Shown here: positions 8,521 to 17,451 of the stretch, in pieces
Layout: each line of letters starts with the position of its first letter
Position numbering within the stretch: position 1 is the first letter of the stretch
Source: Saccharibacillus sp. JS10
GTDB taxonomy: Bacteria > Bacillota > Bacilli > Paenibacillales > Paenibacillaceae
Length of the DNA: 64,000 nt
Reading direction: 5' to 3'
Assembly: GCF_024436065.1 (NCBI RefSeq)
Contig: NZ_JANFNS010000001.1
Span: forward strand, 310,001 to 374,000
Translations under genes and position numbers: made by a program
Notes under the pieces: model-generated
Databases searched by the model: none
What the model was told of the DNA's origin: nothing
Seen by the model: the letters and a program-made list of their open reading frames with translations, nothing else

Positions 8521-9499
8521 CTGTATCCACTCCTTCGTTGATGTCGATTACCGACTTTTTACCCGAATTACTTGGAACTCTAACATGCAGCCGATTCATT
8601 GCCTCTTCTTTTTCCCGATTCGAGACGTGCGTATAGACGGTTGTGGTCTGTATAGAAGAATGGCCCAGCATTTCTTGTACGGTACGCAGATCGGCTCCTT
8701 TTCGAAGTAACATGGTTGCAAAAGAGTGCCGAAGCTTATGGCTGGAATAAGGAATCCGCTGATGAGGCTCTAGTTGATGCTGGAAACGATCAAACGTATC
8801 CGAAGCCAATTGCTGAATCGCGCGGATCGACATTCGGCGTCCTTTTTGCGAAACGAATAGCGCTTCTTCCCGATCAGTCCAAGGAGACAATCGCTGCGCA
8901 ATCGCGTCTTCCAGCACGGTCATAACGGCTTCCGGTACTGGCAGAGTACGCCATTTCCGTCCTTTGCCGAACACTTGAAGAGTGCGCCGCTCAGAATTGT
9001 AATGCGAAATATTAAGAGCGTGAACTTCGCCGACTCGAAGCCCCATATACGCCATAAGCAGAAAAATCGCTAGATTACGTTCGCGGTATTTACCATCGAC
9101 AGCTTCAAGAAACTCACCAATCTGATGTTCGTCCATATAGACGGGTGCGCGGTTTTTTTCTGTTTTGGCTTTTTTGACTCCAATAGCCGGGTTGTGTTCC
9201 AAAAGCTCAAGTTCGATCAAAGCTTTGTACAAACAATGCACAGCGGCGTGTTTGCGATTACGCGTGGCATCGCCTGAGCCATTACGCCGAGCCATCGATA
9301 AAAACGACATCACGTGAATTTTTTTCACTTCTTCTAAGCTTCGTCCATTAAGTCCAAGTAAAAATTGCCTTACATCGCTTAAGTAATTTTTTTGCGTATA
9401 GTCGGTATATCCGGCATCTTGCATCCAGATCAAAAAAGCTTCCAAGTATTCGGCGTAGTCTTCCAGTGCTTCATCTTCGGGAATCCGAATCGTTGCCAT
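8510..9499 (-). CDS. Tyrosine recombinase, XerC/XerD-like
   Basis: The 329-residue protein has an N-terminal SAM-like core-binding domain (residues about 15-105) and a C-terminal catalytic domain. The catalytic set is complete: Arg155 in [11 protein letters not shown], His254 and Arg257 in HKLRHSF, His280 in LGHSSIQTT, and Tyr289 in TVYTHVS. Cells use such enzymes for chromosome dimer resolution or for integration of mobile DNA. No phage or element genes lie around it and base composition matches the neighbours, so a resident role is more likely. It overlaps the following small gene. Confidence 0.88.
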   Translation of the reverse strand: MATIRIPEDEALEDYAEYLEAFLIWMQDAGYTDYTQKNYLSDVRQFLLGLNGRSLEEVKKIHVMSFLSMARRNGSGDATRNRKHAAVHCLYKALIELELLEHNPAIGVKKAKTEKNRAPVYMDEHQIGEFLEAVDGKYRERNLAIFLLMAYMGLRVGEVHALNISHYNSERRTLQVFGKGRKWRTLPVPEAVMTVLEDAIAQRLSPWTDREEALFVSQKGRRMSIRAIQQLASDTFDRFQHQLEPHQRIPYSSHKLRHSFATMLLRKGADLRTVQEMLGHSSIQTTTVYTHVSNREKEEAMNRLHVRVPSNSGKKSVIDINEGVDTDGI

Positions 9500-9689
9500 A
9501 AAAGGGTTCTCTCCGTTCTGATCGTAAACATGGATCGGCTATTCATATTGATATTGTGAACTAATCACTAAGGTAAACGCAAGCTTCGAATGTAAAATCA
9601 AATTATGTTTCAAAAAATCAAATTTTGCGTTATATGATGGTATTCCCATTTGCCTAGGTACTGCATGTACCCGAAAGGAGCTTGTAATC

Positions 9690-10637
9690 ATGACAGACGC
9701 TAAAAAACCCGTACTTGAACCCGCAGCTCAGAAATTCGCAGACGACAATTCGAAACCGCCTTTTTTGTCTGACTTAGGGCCAGAAAAAGGTCGGGAAACC
9801 GTCGATGAAGTACAATCCGGCGAGGTCTTCAAACCTGAAGTGGATATGGAAGACAAAGTGATTACAGGCGGTCCTAAAGGCGAAGTGTCGATCCGTATCG
9901 TCCGGCCAAAAGGCTCGACAGGTACGCTGCCGGTACTTTTGTATATTCACGGAGCGGGCTGGGTATTCGGCGATGCCCATACCCATGACCGTTTGATTCG
10001 CGAATTGTCTGTAGGTTCCGAAGTTGCTGTCGTGTTCCCGAATTACAGTCGTTCGCCTGAAAGCAAATATCCAGTAGCGATCGAAGAAATTTATGCGACT
10101 TTGGAATGGATTGCCGAGCAAGGCGAAGCCGAAAAATTCGATACTTCGAAATTGTTCGTAGGCGGCGATAGCGTCGGCGGAAATATGACAGCTGCGATTA
10201 CGCTCATGTCTAAAGAACGCAGCGGCCCTAAAATTGCGAAGCAATTGATGTTCTATCCCGTTACCGATGCTTCGTTCGATACGGAGTCTTATAATCAGTT
10301 TGCTGAAGGTTATTTCTTGATGAAAGACGGCATGAAATGGTTCTGGGATCAGTATACGACAGATCCAGAAGAACGTGCTCAGATTACAGCTTCTCCGCTA
10401 CGCGCAACGACCGAACAGCTTAAAGGTTTGCCAGAAGCCCTGATTATTACAGGCGAAGCCGATGTATTGCGTGACGAAGGCGAAGCTTACGGCAATAAAC
10501 TTCGTGAAGCAGAAGTACCGGTTACTGTAGCCAGATTCCAAGGCATTATTCACGATTTTGTCATGTTGAACGTGCTGGCAGACACTAATGCGAAAAAAGG
10601 TGCTTTGTTGTTGGCGAACGCTTGGCTGAAATCATAA
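9690..10637 (+). CDS. Alpha/beta hydrolase (HSL-type esterase/lipase)
   Basis: This 315-residue protein has the hormone-sensitive-lipase layout: the oxyanion motif HGAGWVFG near residue 91, the nucleophile Ser161 in GDSVGG, an acid in GEADVLRDEGEAY, and the histidine in IIHDFV near the end. It lacks a signal peptide, so probably acts on small esters in the cytoplasm. The start follows AAAGGAG. A terminator lies at 10687-10716. The substrate is unknown. Confidence 0.85.
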   Translation: MTDAKKPVLEPAAQKFADDNSKPPFLSDLGPEKGRETVDEVQSGEVFKPEVDMEDKVITGGPKGEVSIRIVRPKGSTGTLPVLLYIHGAGWVFGDAHTHDRLIRELSVGSEVAVVFPNYSRSPESKYPVAIEEIYATLEWIAEQGEAEKFDTSKLFVGGDSVGGNMTAAITLMSKERSGPKIAKQLMFYPVTDASFDTESYNQFAEGYFLMKDGMKWFWDQYTTDPEERAQITASPLRATTEQLKGLPEALIITGEADVLRDEGEAYGNKLREAEVPVTVARFQGIIHDFVMLNVLADTNAKKGALLLANAWLKS

Positions 10638-10661
10638 ATCGAATTTAGTTAACTGTAATTT

Positions 10662-10677
10662 AATTATGTAAACTAAA
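10662..10677. repeat. TTTACATAAT-type intergenic motif, copy 1
   Basis: It reads AATTATGTAAACTAAA. The same core occurs at 22280-22294 and 24397-24408, and as ATTATGTAACCT at 10789-10800. Confidence 0.4.
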
Positions 10678-10686
10678 GAAGAGTCG

Positions 10687-10716
10687 AAGCGACTTCCATA
10701 AATTTGGGAGTCGCTT
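10687..10716 (+). terminator. Terminator of the esterase gene
   Basis: An AAGCGACTTCC/GGAGTCGCTT stem is followed by TTTTTG, about 50 nt after the stop. Confidence 0.75.
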
Positions 10717-10810
10717 TTTGTGATGTGGTTCGTTTGAATGAATGAAGTTAAATTTTCTGAGTTAATTTTACATAGTATCATAATAATTATTATGTAACCT
10801 ATGGACTTTT

Positions 10811-10815
10811 TATTC
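10811..10815. repeat. Target site duplication, left copy (TATTC)
   Basis: TATTC directly precedes the left inverted repeat, and the same five bases follow the right one at 17317-17321. A 5-bp duplication is the Tn3-family hallmark. Confidence 0.9.
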
Positions 10816-10853
10816 GGGGTAGCGTCAGGAAAATGCGGATTTACAACGCTAAG
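10816..10853 (+). repeat. Left terminal inverted repeat of the Tn3-family transposon (38 bp)
   Basis: It begins GGGGTAGCGTCAGGAAAA and ends CGCTAAG. It is the exact reverse complement of 17279-17316 over all 38 bases. The GGGG...TAAG form is typical of Tn3-family ends. From memory it matches the left end of Tn1546. Confidence 0.95.
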
Positions 10854-10889
10854 CACATTTTCGAGACGATTCCCCCATTTTTAACAACG

Positions 10890-13856
10890 TTAAGAAAATT
10901 TCAATGGTCTTAAAGAATCTAACGAGACCATTTTCTCGGAATTAAAATGGTATTCTCCTAGCAAATTAATATGTTCCCAACCTAGAGGCGACATATGGTG
11001 CAATAATTCTTCATTAAAACTACTAGCCTGTTTTTGATATTCAACTGCTTTTGTTAGGTGTAAGGTATTCCATATACTGATGGCATTAATGATTATGTTT
11101 AAGGCACTGGCCCTTTGCAATTGATGTTGTATAGTCCGTTCCCTAAGCTCACCTTGTTTTCCGAAGAAAATAGCTCTTGCTAATCCATTCATGGCTTCTC
11201 CTTTATTCAATCCTCTTTGTATTTTTCTTCTTAATGATTCATCCGATATATAATTCAAAATAAAGATCGTTTTTTCTATTCGGCCCATCTCACGTAAGGC
11301 CGAAGCCAAGCTGTTTTGTCTTGAATAGGAACCTAGTTTCCCCATAATAAGGGATGCTGAAACTGTTCCCTCTCTTATAGAATGAGCTAATCGCAAAACA
11401 TCCTCATAATTTTCTTTAATGACCTTTGTATTTATTTGTCCACGTAAAATGGCTTCTAATTTTGGATATTCACTTGCTTTATCTATTGTAAATAATTTTG
11501 AGTCTGATAAATCTCTTATTCTAGGAGCAAATTTAAATCCTAATAAATGAGTCAGTCCGAATATTTGGTCTGTGTAACCGGCCGTGTCTGTATAATGCTC
11601 TTCTATATTTAGATCCGTCTCATGGTGCAACAATCCATCCAAAACATGAATCGCATCCCTTGAATTTGTATGAATAATCTTTGTGTAGTAAGAAGAGAAT
11701 TGATCACTAGTAAAACGGTAGATGGTGGCTCCTTTTCCAGTCCCGTAATGTGGGTTTGCATCTGCATGAAGTGATGAAACACCTAGCTGCATTCTCATAC
11801 CATCTGATGAGGATGTTGTACCGTCGCCCCAATTGGAGGACAACTGTAATTTATGATGGAAATTTACTAATATGGCTTGGGCTTTATTCATTGCATCTTC
11901 ATACATACGCCATTGAGATACATTGGCTAGTTGCTTATATGTAAGTCCGGGTGTGGCCTCGGCCATCTTGCTCAAGCCAATATTCATACCCATTCCTAAA
12001 AGGGCAGCCATGATAATGATTGTTTCTTCCTTATCTGGTTTTCGATTATTGGAAGCATGAGTGAATTGCTCATGAAATCCTGTTATATGAGCCACATCCA
12101 TGAGTAAATCAGTTAACTTTATTCTTGGTAGTATCTGATAGAGGCTTGCGCTAAATTTTTTTGCTTCTTCTGGAACATCTTTTTCTAAGCGTGCAAGTGA
12201 CAGTTTTCCTTTTTCAAGAGAAACTCCATCTAGCTTGTTGAAATTGGCAGCTAACCACTTTAACCTTTCATTAAGGCTTCTAGTTCTCTCTGTTATATAA
12301 TCTTCAAATGATAAACTAACTGATAATCTCGTATTCCCCTTCGATTGATTCCATGTATCTTCCGAAAACAAATATTCCTCAAAATCCCTATATTGTCTGC
12401 TGCCCACAATGGAAACATCTCCTGCCCGAACATGCTCCCGAAGTTCTGTTAAAACAGCCATTTCATAGTAATGACGATTAATTGTTGTACCATCATCCTC
12501 GTATAAATGCTTTTTCCATCGTTTTGAAATAAAATCCACAGGTGAGTCGTCAGGCACTTTTCGCTTTCCGGATTCGTTCATTCCTCGGATAATCTCAACA
12601 GCCTGTAAAAGTGGCTCATTTGCTTTTGTAGAATGAAATTCCAATACTCTTAATAGCGTTGGCGTATATTTTCTTAGTGAATAAAACCGTTTTTGCAGTA
12701 AGTCCAAATAATCATAGTCGGCAGGACGTGCAAGCTCCTGAGCCTCTTCTACTGAAGAGACAAAGGTATTCCATTCAATAACCGATTCTAAAACCTTAAA
12801 AACATCTAATTTTTCCTCTTTTGCTTTAATTAATGCTTGTCCGATGTTCGTAAAGTGTATAACTTTCTCATTTAGCTTTTTACCATTTTGTTTCTGGATT
12901 TCCTCTTGAGCCTTACGACCTTTTGATAACAAACTAAGTATTTGCCTATCATGAATTTCAAACGCTTTATCCGTTAGCTCCTGAGTAAGTTGTAATAAAT
13001 AGACGGTTAATATCGAATAACGTTTATTTTCTTGAAAGTCACGGAATGCATACGGCTCGTATCTTGAACCTAAGCGAGACAGCTGCAACAGGCGGTTGCG
13101 GTGCAAATGACTAATTTGTACCGTTTCCAATTCCATTCCTCGTATATATTCGAGTCGTTCTATTACTTTTAGAAATGTTTCGGGTGAAGGATGACCCGGT
13201 GGTTCCTTTAACCAACCCAATATCGTTTTATTAGATTCAGATGGATGCTGCGAAGTAATAATCTCTTCAAGCTTTTCTTTTTGCTCATTTGTAAGAGATT
13301 TACTAACTGTATTAAATAGCTTCTTTTCAGCCATCGCCCTTGCTTCCCACACCATTCTTTCAAGTGTAGTGATAGCAGGCAGTATAATTTTGTTTTTTCT
13401 TAGAAAATCTATGCATTCATGCAGTAGATGAATGGGATCACCATTTTCCAAAGCTAATTGATGAAGGTACTTAAATGTCATTCGATATTCACTCAGGGTA
13501 AAAGTTACAAAGTCGTATTCACTTCGAATTTCTTTCAAATGATCCCAAAGTGTATTTTCCCTTTGAGGATAATGACCAAGCGAGGATGGACTAGCACCAA
13601 TCTGTTTCGATATATATTGTATGACCGAATCTGGGATGCTTTTGATATGAGTGTATGGCCAACCGGGATACCGAAGAACAGCTAATTGAACGGCAAACCC
13701 TAAACGGTTTTCTTCCCTCCTTCGCTTATTAACTATTTCTAAATCACGTTTGGAAAAAGTGAAGTAGGTCCCCAATATCCATTCATCTTCAGGGATTTGC
13801 ATAAAAGACTGTCTCTGTTCCGGTGTAAGCAATTCTCTACCTCTCGCAATTTTCAT
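10890..13856 (-). CDS. tnpA: Tn3-family transposase TnpA
   Basis: This is a 988-residue DDE transposase, full length for the family. The N-terminus (LTPEQRQSFMQIPEDEW, then FTFSKRDLEIV) is the Tn3 DUF4158-type DNA-binding region. The C-terminal half carries the Tn3 catalytic core: WGDGTTSSSDGMRM and the HYTDTAGYTDQIFGLTHLLG region with acidic residues, then LRRKIQRGLNKGEAMNGLAR. It cuts at the 38-bp ends and makes cointegrates by replicative transposition. It is divergent from tnpR across the res-like region. The frame is intact, so it is probably active. Confidence 0.95.
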   Translation of the reverse strand: MKIARGRELLTPEQRQSFMQIPEDEWILGTYFTFSKRDLEIVNKRRREENRLGFAVQLAVLRYPGWPYTHIKSIPDSVIQYISKQIGASPSSLGHYPQRENTLWDHLKEIRSEYDFVTFTLSEYRMTFKYLHQLALENGDPIHLLHECIDFLRKNKIILPAITTLERMVWEARAMAEKKLFNTVSKSLTNEQKEKLEEIITSQHPSESNKTILGWLKEPPGHPSPETFLKVIERLEYIRGMELETVQISHLHRNRLLQLSRLGSRYEPYAFRDFQENKRYSILTVYLLQLTQELTDKAFEIHDRQILSLLSKGRKAQEEIQKQNGKKLNEKVIHFTNIGQALIKAKEEKLDVFKVLESVIEWNTFVSSVEEAQELARPADYDYLDLLQKRFYSLRKYTPTLLRVLEFHSTKANEPLLQAVEIIRGMNESGKRKVPDDSPVDFISKRWKKHLYEDDGTTINRHYYEMAVLTELREHVRAGDVSIVGSRQYRDFEEYLFSEDTWNQSKGNTRLSVSLSFEDYITERTRSLNERLKWLAANFNKLDGVSLEKGKLSLARLEKDVPEEAKKFSASLYQILPRIKLTDLLMDVAHITGFHEQFTHASNNRKPDKEETIIIMAALLGMGMNIGLSKMAEATPGLTYKQLANVSQWRMYEDAMNKAQAILVNFHHKLQLSSNWGDGTTSSSDGMRMQLGVSSLHADANPHYGTGKGATIYRFTSDQFSSYYTKIIHTNSRDAIHVLDGLLHHETDLNIEEHYTDTAGYTDQIFGLTHLLGFKFAPRIRDLSDSKLFTIDKASEYPKLEAILRGQINTKVIKENYEDVLRLAHSIREGTVSASLIMGKLGSYSRQNSLASALREMGRIEKTIFILNYISDESLRRKIQRGLNKGEAMNGLARAIFFGKQGELRERTIQHQLQRASALNIIINAISIWNTLHLTKAVEYQKQASSFNEELLHHMSPLGWEHINLLGEYHFNSEKMVSLDSLRPLKFS

Positions 13857-13904
13857 TCAGTATCATCCCATTTCTGTATTTTTCAATTTATTAGTTCAAT
13901 TATA

Positions 13905-13930
13905 TATCAATAGAGTGTACTCTATTGATA
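13905..13930. other. Res-like palindrome between tnpA and tnpR
   Basis: Two 12-bp arms (TATCAATAGAGT and its complement) flank a central GT. This is the form expected for res subsite I, where resolvase makes its staggered cut. More partial copies (for example around 13931-13985, ending TTGTATCA) lie before tnpR. The region should also hold the divergent promoters. Confidence 0.65.
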
Positions 13931-14002
13931 CAAGTATAGTAGACAGATAAAATCATAGTAGGGAGTGTCTCATAAGACTTGTATCAAAAACGAGGTGGTA
14001 TG

Positions 14003-14572
14003 ATGCGAAAAATCGGTTATATACGTGTCAGTTCAACTAGCCAGAATCCTTCAAGGCAATTTCAGCAATTGAACGAAATCGGAATGGATATCATTTTTGA
14101 AGAAAAAGTTTCTGGAGCAACAAAGGATCGTGAGCAACTTCAAAAAATGTTAGAGGATTTACAGGAAGGTGACATTATTTATGTTACAGACTTAACTCGG
14201 ATCACTCGAAGTACGCAGAATTTATTTGAAATGATTGATTTAATACGCAGTAAAATGGCAAACTTAAAATCACTCAAGGATACATGGTTAGATTTATCAG
14301 AAGATAATCCATACAGCCAATTCTTAATTACGGTAATGGCTGGCGTTAACCAATTAGAGCGAGATCTTATTCGTATGCGTCAGCGTGAAGGGATTGAGCT
14401 AGCAAAGAAAGAAGGAAAGTTTAAAGGTCGATTAAAGAAATATCATAAAAATCACGCAGGTATGAATTATGCAGTTAAACTATATAAAGAAGGAGGAATG
14501 ACTGTAAATCAAATTTGTGAAATTACAAATGTATCTAGAGCTTCTTTATATAGAAAATTATCTGAAACATGA
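14003..14572 (+). CDS. tnpR: Serine resolvase TnpR
   Basis: This 189-residue small serine recombinase begins MRKIGYIRVSS, with the catalytic serine in the YIRVSS motif. It also has VSGATKDREQL, the LTRITRS motif, the long E-helix (TVMAGVNQLERDLIRMRQREG) and a C-terminal helix-turn-helix (MTVNQICEITNVSRASLYRKL, read in two parts). The second ATG at 14003 best fits GAGGTGG; an upstream TTG and the ATG at 14000 are alternatives. It resolves cointegrates at res and usually represses tnpA and itself. Confidence 0.92.
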   Translation: MRKIGYIRVSSTSQNPSRQFQQLNEIGMDIIFEEKVSGATKDREQLQKMLEDLQEGDIIYVTDLTRITRSTQNLFEMIDLIRSKMANLKSLKDTWLDLSEDNPYSQFLITVMAGVNQLERDLIRMRQREGIELAKKEGKFKGRLKKYHKNHAGMNYAVKLYKEGGMTVNQICEITNVSRASLYRKLSET

Positions 14573-14604
14573 AAAGGATTAAAGAATTAAAGGATTATAG
14601 GAGT

Positions 14605-14637
14605 ATTAAGGGCTTTACCTTATGGTAAGCCCTTAAT
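14605..14637. terminator. Terminator between tnpR and the uspA-like gene
   Basis: An ATTAAGGGCTT stem with GGTAAGCCCTTAAT lies between convergent genes at the transposon-core/cargo border. Confidence 0.7.
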
Positions 14638-14645
14638 TTGAAGAA

Positions 14646-15068
14646 TTACTTCTTAACAATCAAGACAGGAATTTCGGACCGGTGTAACACCCCTTGAGCA
14701 ACACTGCCCACCAATACTCGATCAAAAACACCTCTTCCATGACTACCCAATATAATAAGATCTACTTCCTCTGTTTGGGCAACATGACAAATGGTTTGAC
14801 TTTGGTGACTTATTTGATGATTATATTCAAGACGATCCTTCCAAGGTTGAAGGACTCCTTCCATAATTTTCTTTTCAATATGTTTACTAAGTTCTTTTTC
14901 GTATCGATCCACTGCTTCAGTTGCAAAATCATAGGCGTAATTTTCTTTAACCGTGACGTAAAGCACAACACCTGTTGCATTTGGCCAAGCTTCCAAGAAC
15001 TCCCCTGTCATTCTTGCGGCATGTTCAGAATAAGCCGAACCATCAGTAGGAAATAATATTTTATTCAT
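14646..15068 (-). CDS. Universal stress protein, UspA family (transposon cargo)
   Basis: This 140-residue Usp domain starts MNKILFPTDGSAYSEHAARM, with the Asp and Ser/Ala of the nucleotide site, and ends with the ATP-binding G-x2-G-x9-G-S pattern: GSHGRGVFDRVLVGSVAQ. Such proteins bind ATP or AMP and are induced by stress. It is 27 nt downstream of the yeiH-like gene with an AGGAGG site, so the two form a cargo operon. Its partner role beside a sulfite/sulfate-type exporter is an inference. Confidence 0.88.
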   Translation of the reverse strand: MNKILFPTDGSAYSEHAARMTGEFLEAWPNATGVVLYVTVKENYAYDFATEAVDRYEKELSKHIEKKIMEGVLQPWKDRLEYNHQISHQSQTICHVAQTEEVDLIILGSHGRGVFDRVLVGSVAQGVLHRSEIPVLIVKK

Positions 15069-15095
15069 TTAAGAAACCTCCTGATTTACAATTAA

Positions 15096-16118
15096 TTACA
15101 TTGTGAAGTATGTGATAACAGATAACAAAACAGATGTAATAGCCATTGCTAGAAGTGGTCTTAACGCTTTCGTTCTAAGGTCTTTTAGACTAACATTTAA
15201 ACCTAATCCAATCATAGCCATAGTTAGGATAAAGGAAGTGAAGAAAGAGATGCTATTCATGACACTAGTTGGGACGGTAATCAAATGACCAAGGACATAA
15301 CTTCCAAATAAGCTCATGATAATAAAACCTATGAGAAACCATGGAAATTCAATTTTAGCATCAGAATCTGATTCAACTTTATTTTTTCGTTTCATCCAGT
15401 ACATAAGAATAAAACTAAGTGGAACGAGTAAGAAAACACGACCTAGTTTCGCTAACAAAGCAATAGCAAGTGCATCTGGACCAGCAGGCGCTCCTGCTAA
15501 GGCAACATGAGCAATTTCGTGTAGACCTACACCTGACCAAACACCGTATTGAAGGTCTGTCAAAGGGAGAAACGGACGTAAGATAGTGTATGTTATGGCG
15601 AAAATGGTACCAACTAAAGCAATTATACCTGCCCCAATAGCAGTATCTTCATCCTTTGCTTTCAAAATGGGTGAAACGGCTGCAATTGCAGCAGCGCCAC
15701 ACACCCCTGTTCCAATTCCTAATAACAAGGATAAGGAAGAATTCGCTTTGAATAGTTTTGCAAGCAACATTGTAAGAAGGATTGAAAAAACGATGGTTCC
15801 AACATCTCTTGCAAGCAAACCTAACCCTTGATGAAAAACAACATCAATGTTTAGTTTTAACCCAAAAAGGATAATAGCAAGCCTTAACAACCTTTTGGCA
15901 GAGAATTGGATTCCAGTACGGAATTTCTCAGGATATCCCCAAATTTGTCGATAAACTACTGCAATGATGATTGCACAGGCGAGCTGACCAACATGATCTA
16001 ACCCGGGTATTTGTGATAATCCAAAACCAACTAATGCAATAATAAAGGTAAATCCAACACCACCGAACCAAAGTCCTCTCGAGGATGATTTTTTATGTTT
16101 TGCTAATGATGTATTCAT
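15096..16118 (-). CDS. YeiH-family putative sulfate/sulfite exporter (transposon cargo)
   Basis: This 340-residue membrane protein has about ten hydrophobic segments. It shows the COG2855/UPF0324 (YeiH) signature: RLAIILFGLKLN, GIGTGVCGAAAIAAVSPI, IALVGTIFAITY and GVGLHEIAHVALAG. The family is annotated as putative sulfate exporters; in enterobacteria yeiH sits beside yeiE, whose LysR product responds to sulfite. The same pairing occurs here with the divergent LysR gene. Its export substrate is not proven. It is the first gene of the cargo operon, with an ATAGGAG site. Confidence 0.85.
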   Translation of the reverse strand: MNTSLAKHKKSSSRGLWFGGVGFTFIIALVGFGLSQIPGLDHVGQLACAIIIAVVYRQIWGYPEKFRTGIQFSAKRLLRLAIILFGLKLNIDVVFHQGLGLLARDVGTIVFSILLTMLLAKLFKANSSLSLLLGIGTGVCGAAAIAAVSPILKAKDEDTAIGAGIIALVGTIFAITYTILRPFLPLTDLQYGVWSGVGLHEIAHVALAGAPAGPDALAIALLAKLGRVFLLVPLSFILMYWMKRKNKVESDSDAKIEFPWFLIGFIIMSLFGSYVLGHLITVPTSVMNSISFFTSFILTMAMIGLGLNVSLKDLRTKALRPLLAMAITSVLLSVITYFTM

Positions 16119-16171
16119 TTTAACAACTCCTATATTTGCTTCCTTGTATTAAGAGTATATTTGTTTTGATA

Positions 16172-16218
16172 ATAAGTAAAATAGATTATAATTATAGCTG
16201 TAATATAAAATTACTTAT
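16172..16218. promoter_or_regulatory. Inverted repeat in the divergent cargo control region
   Basis: An 8-bp perfect repeat pair, ATAAGTAA (16172-16179) and TTACTTAT (16211-16218), encloses a second AT-rich dyad. It lies between the yeiH-like and lysR-like starts. This is a plausible binding site for the LysR protein. Confidence 0.45.
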
Positions 16219-16266
16219 CATTGAAGTTTCTTAGACCCCATTTTATTCTAAGGAGGAAGACTCATA

Positions 16267-17142
16267 ATGGATCAATCTTTACTTGTATTTACTACAGTTG
16301 CAGAACAAAAGAACTTTACTCGAGCAGCTGAACTTCTCCATATGACACAACCAGCAGTCAGCAATTATATACAAACGTTAGAAAAAAACATGGGGATAAA
16401 ATTGTTAGAGAGGACAAACAAATATGTTCGACTTAGCAAGGCTGGAGAAATAGTATTTCATCACGCCAAGGACATCTTAGGTCTCTATACTCGAATGGAA
16501 AGACTCATTGATGATTTAAAACATACTGCAAGTGGTCCTCTTTCTATTGGTGCAAGTTATACTTTCGGAGAATACATTCTTCCTCATAAAATTGCCAGTT
16601 TGCTTAAATCCTATCCATTATTAAATCCAATCATTACTATAAAAAATTCTAATGAAATTATAGATTTAATAAAGAAACACGAGGTAGATGTTGGGATAAT
16701 CGAAGGAGAGGCTAATAATGAAAATATAAAGGTTATACCATTTTCTCTTGACGAGTTATCAATTACAGTCCCTTCAAATCACCATTTAGCAGAACAAAAG
16801 GAAATAGACCCCTTGTTATTAAACCTAGAGACTTGGTTAGTTCGTGAAGAAGGTTCTGGAACGAGAGAAATGCAAGAAAAGGGATTTAAACAATTGGGGT
16901 TTTCTCCGAAGAAGTATATGACATTTGGGAGTACGCAAGTTATTAAGGAATCTATTGAAGCTGGTCTAGGAATTTCTATACTCTCACACGCGTCAATAAA
17001 AAACGAACTAGAACTTGGTAAAGTGAAGTTACTTGATATAAATGGGTTTCCAATCTCACGAAATTTTTCACTTATAACTCCAAGAGTTGAATTTTATACA
17101 AAAGCAATCGAGATATTTATTGAATCCTTAGTTATAGAATGA
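16267..17142 (+). CDS. LysR-family regulator of the transposon cargo
   Basis: This 291-residue protein has an N-terminal winged helix (FTRAAELLHMTQPAVSNYIQTLE in the first 45 residues, read in parts) and a periplasmic-binding-like effector domain (residues about 88-290). It starts behind AAGGAGG. It is divergent from the yeiH-like gene across a 148-bp region with an inverted repeat, the usual LysR arrangement, so it should control that operon and itself. By analogy with YeiE/CysL the effector may be a sulfur oxyanion; this is inference. Confidence 0.88.
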   Translation: MDQSLLVFTTVAEQKNFTRAAELLHMTQPAVSNYIQTLEKNMGIKLLERTNKYVRLSKAGEIVFHHAKDILGLYTRMERLIDDLKHTASGPLSIGASYTFGEYILPHKIASLLKSYPLLNPIITIKNSNEIIDLIKKHEVDVGIIEGEANNENIKVIPFSLDELSITVPSNHHLAEQKEIDPLLLNLETWLVREEGSGTREMQEKGFKQLGFSPKKYMTFGSTQVIKESIEAGLGISILSHASIKNELELGKVKLLDINGFPISRNFSLITPRVEFYTKAIEIFIESLVIE

Positions 17143-17207
17143 AATCCAGTCAATTGTGAATAACGAGGTGAAAAGCAAGCCCTATCAACGTGGAACAAGT
17201 TCATCCA

Positions 17208-17291
17208 ATGTCAGATAAAATAAATACCAATCCTCCACGTATCGTTGTTAAAATCGGGTTATTAATCTTGGGAGTGATCTTAGCGTTGTAA
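17208..17291 (+). CDS. 27-residue ORF ending in the transposon end (possible gene remnant)
   Basis: The frame MSDKINTNPPRIVVK, then a hydrophobic GLLILGVILAL, stops inside the right inverted repeat. It looks like the first residues of a membrane protein cut by the transposon end. The ribosome binding site is poor. It may be a relic of an ancestral cargo gene or chance. Confidence 0.25.
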   Translation: MSDKINTNPPRIVVKIGLLILGVILAL

Positions 17292-17316
17292 ATCCGCATT
17301 TTCCTGACGCTACCCC
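17279..17316 (-). repeat. Right terminal inverted repeat of the Tn3-family transposon (38 bp)
   Basis: It is the exact reverse complement of 10816-10853 over 38 bases, ending CCTGACGCTACCCC, and is followed directly by TATTC. Confidence 0.95.
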
Positions 17317-17321
17317 TATTC
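17317..17321. repeat. Target site duplication, right copy (TATTC)
   Basis: It repeats the five bases at 10811-10815. Removing 10816-17321 would restore the uninterrupted site. Confidence 0.9.
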
Positions 17322-17451
17322 GAAAGTTTAATCGCAAGAGATATAATTGCTGAAAATTATAAAAGGTAAAACCATACATAAAATTGATTTTGGGGCTCTT
17401 TTTGAGTCGATCTAGGAGCTGACTTTTGAGTTTTTAATCGATTTAAACGGA

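Larger units (their letters stand above)
10816..17316. mobile_element. Complete Tn3-family (Tn1546-like) transposon with LysR/YeiH/UspA cargo
   Basis: The element is 6501 bp, bounded by identical 38-bp inverted repeats and a TATTC duplication. It holds a leftward tnpA, a res-like region, a rightward tnpR, then passengers: uspA-like and yeiH-like (leftward operon) and a divergent lysR-like gene. Base composition is clearly more AT-rich than the host genes. The order terminal repeat-tnpA-res-tnpR and the 988-residue transposase match the backbone of the vanA transposon Tn1546 as I remember it, but no van genes are present. Perfect ends and an intact duplication suggest recent insertion. Confidence 0.93.

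Noticed and set aside
8510..9499. Integrase of an integrated element
   Set aside because: No attachment-site repeats, tRNA or phage genes were seen near it and composition matches the host.
9774..10244. 156-residue antisense ORF in the esterase gene
   Set aside because: Antisense shadow with atypical residues; the opposite strand encodes a clear enzyme.
10632..10856. 74-residue leftward ORF across the left transposon end
   Set aside because: It crosses the terminator and the terminal repeat, lacks a ribosome binding site, and has no family likeness.
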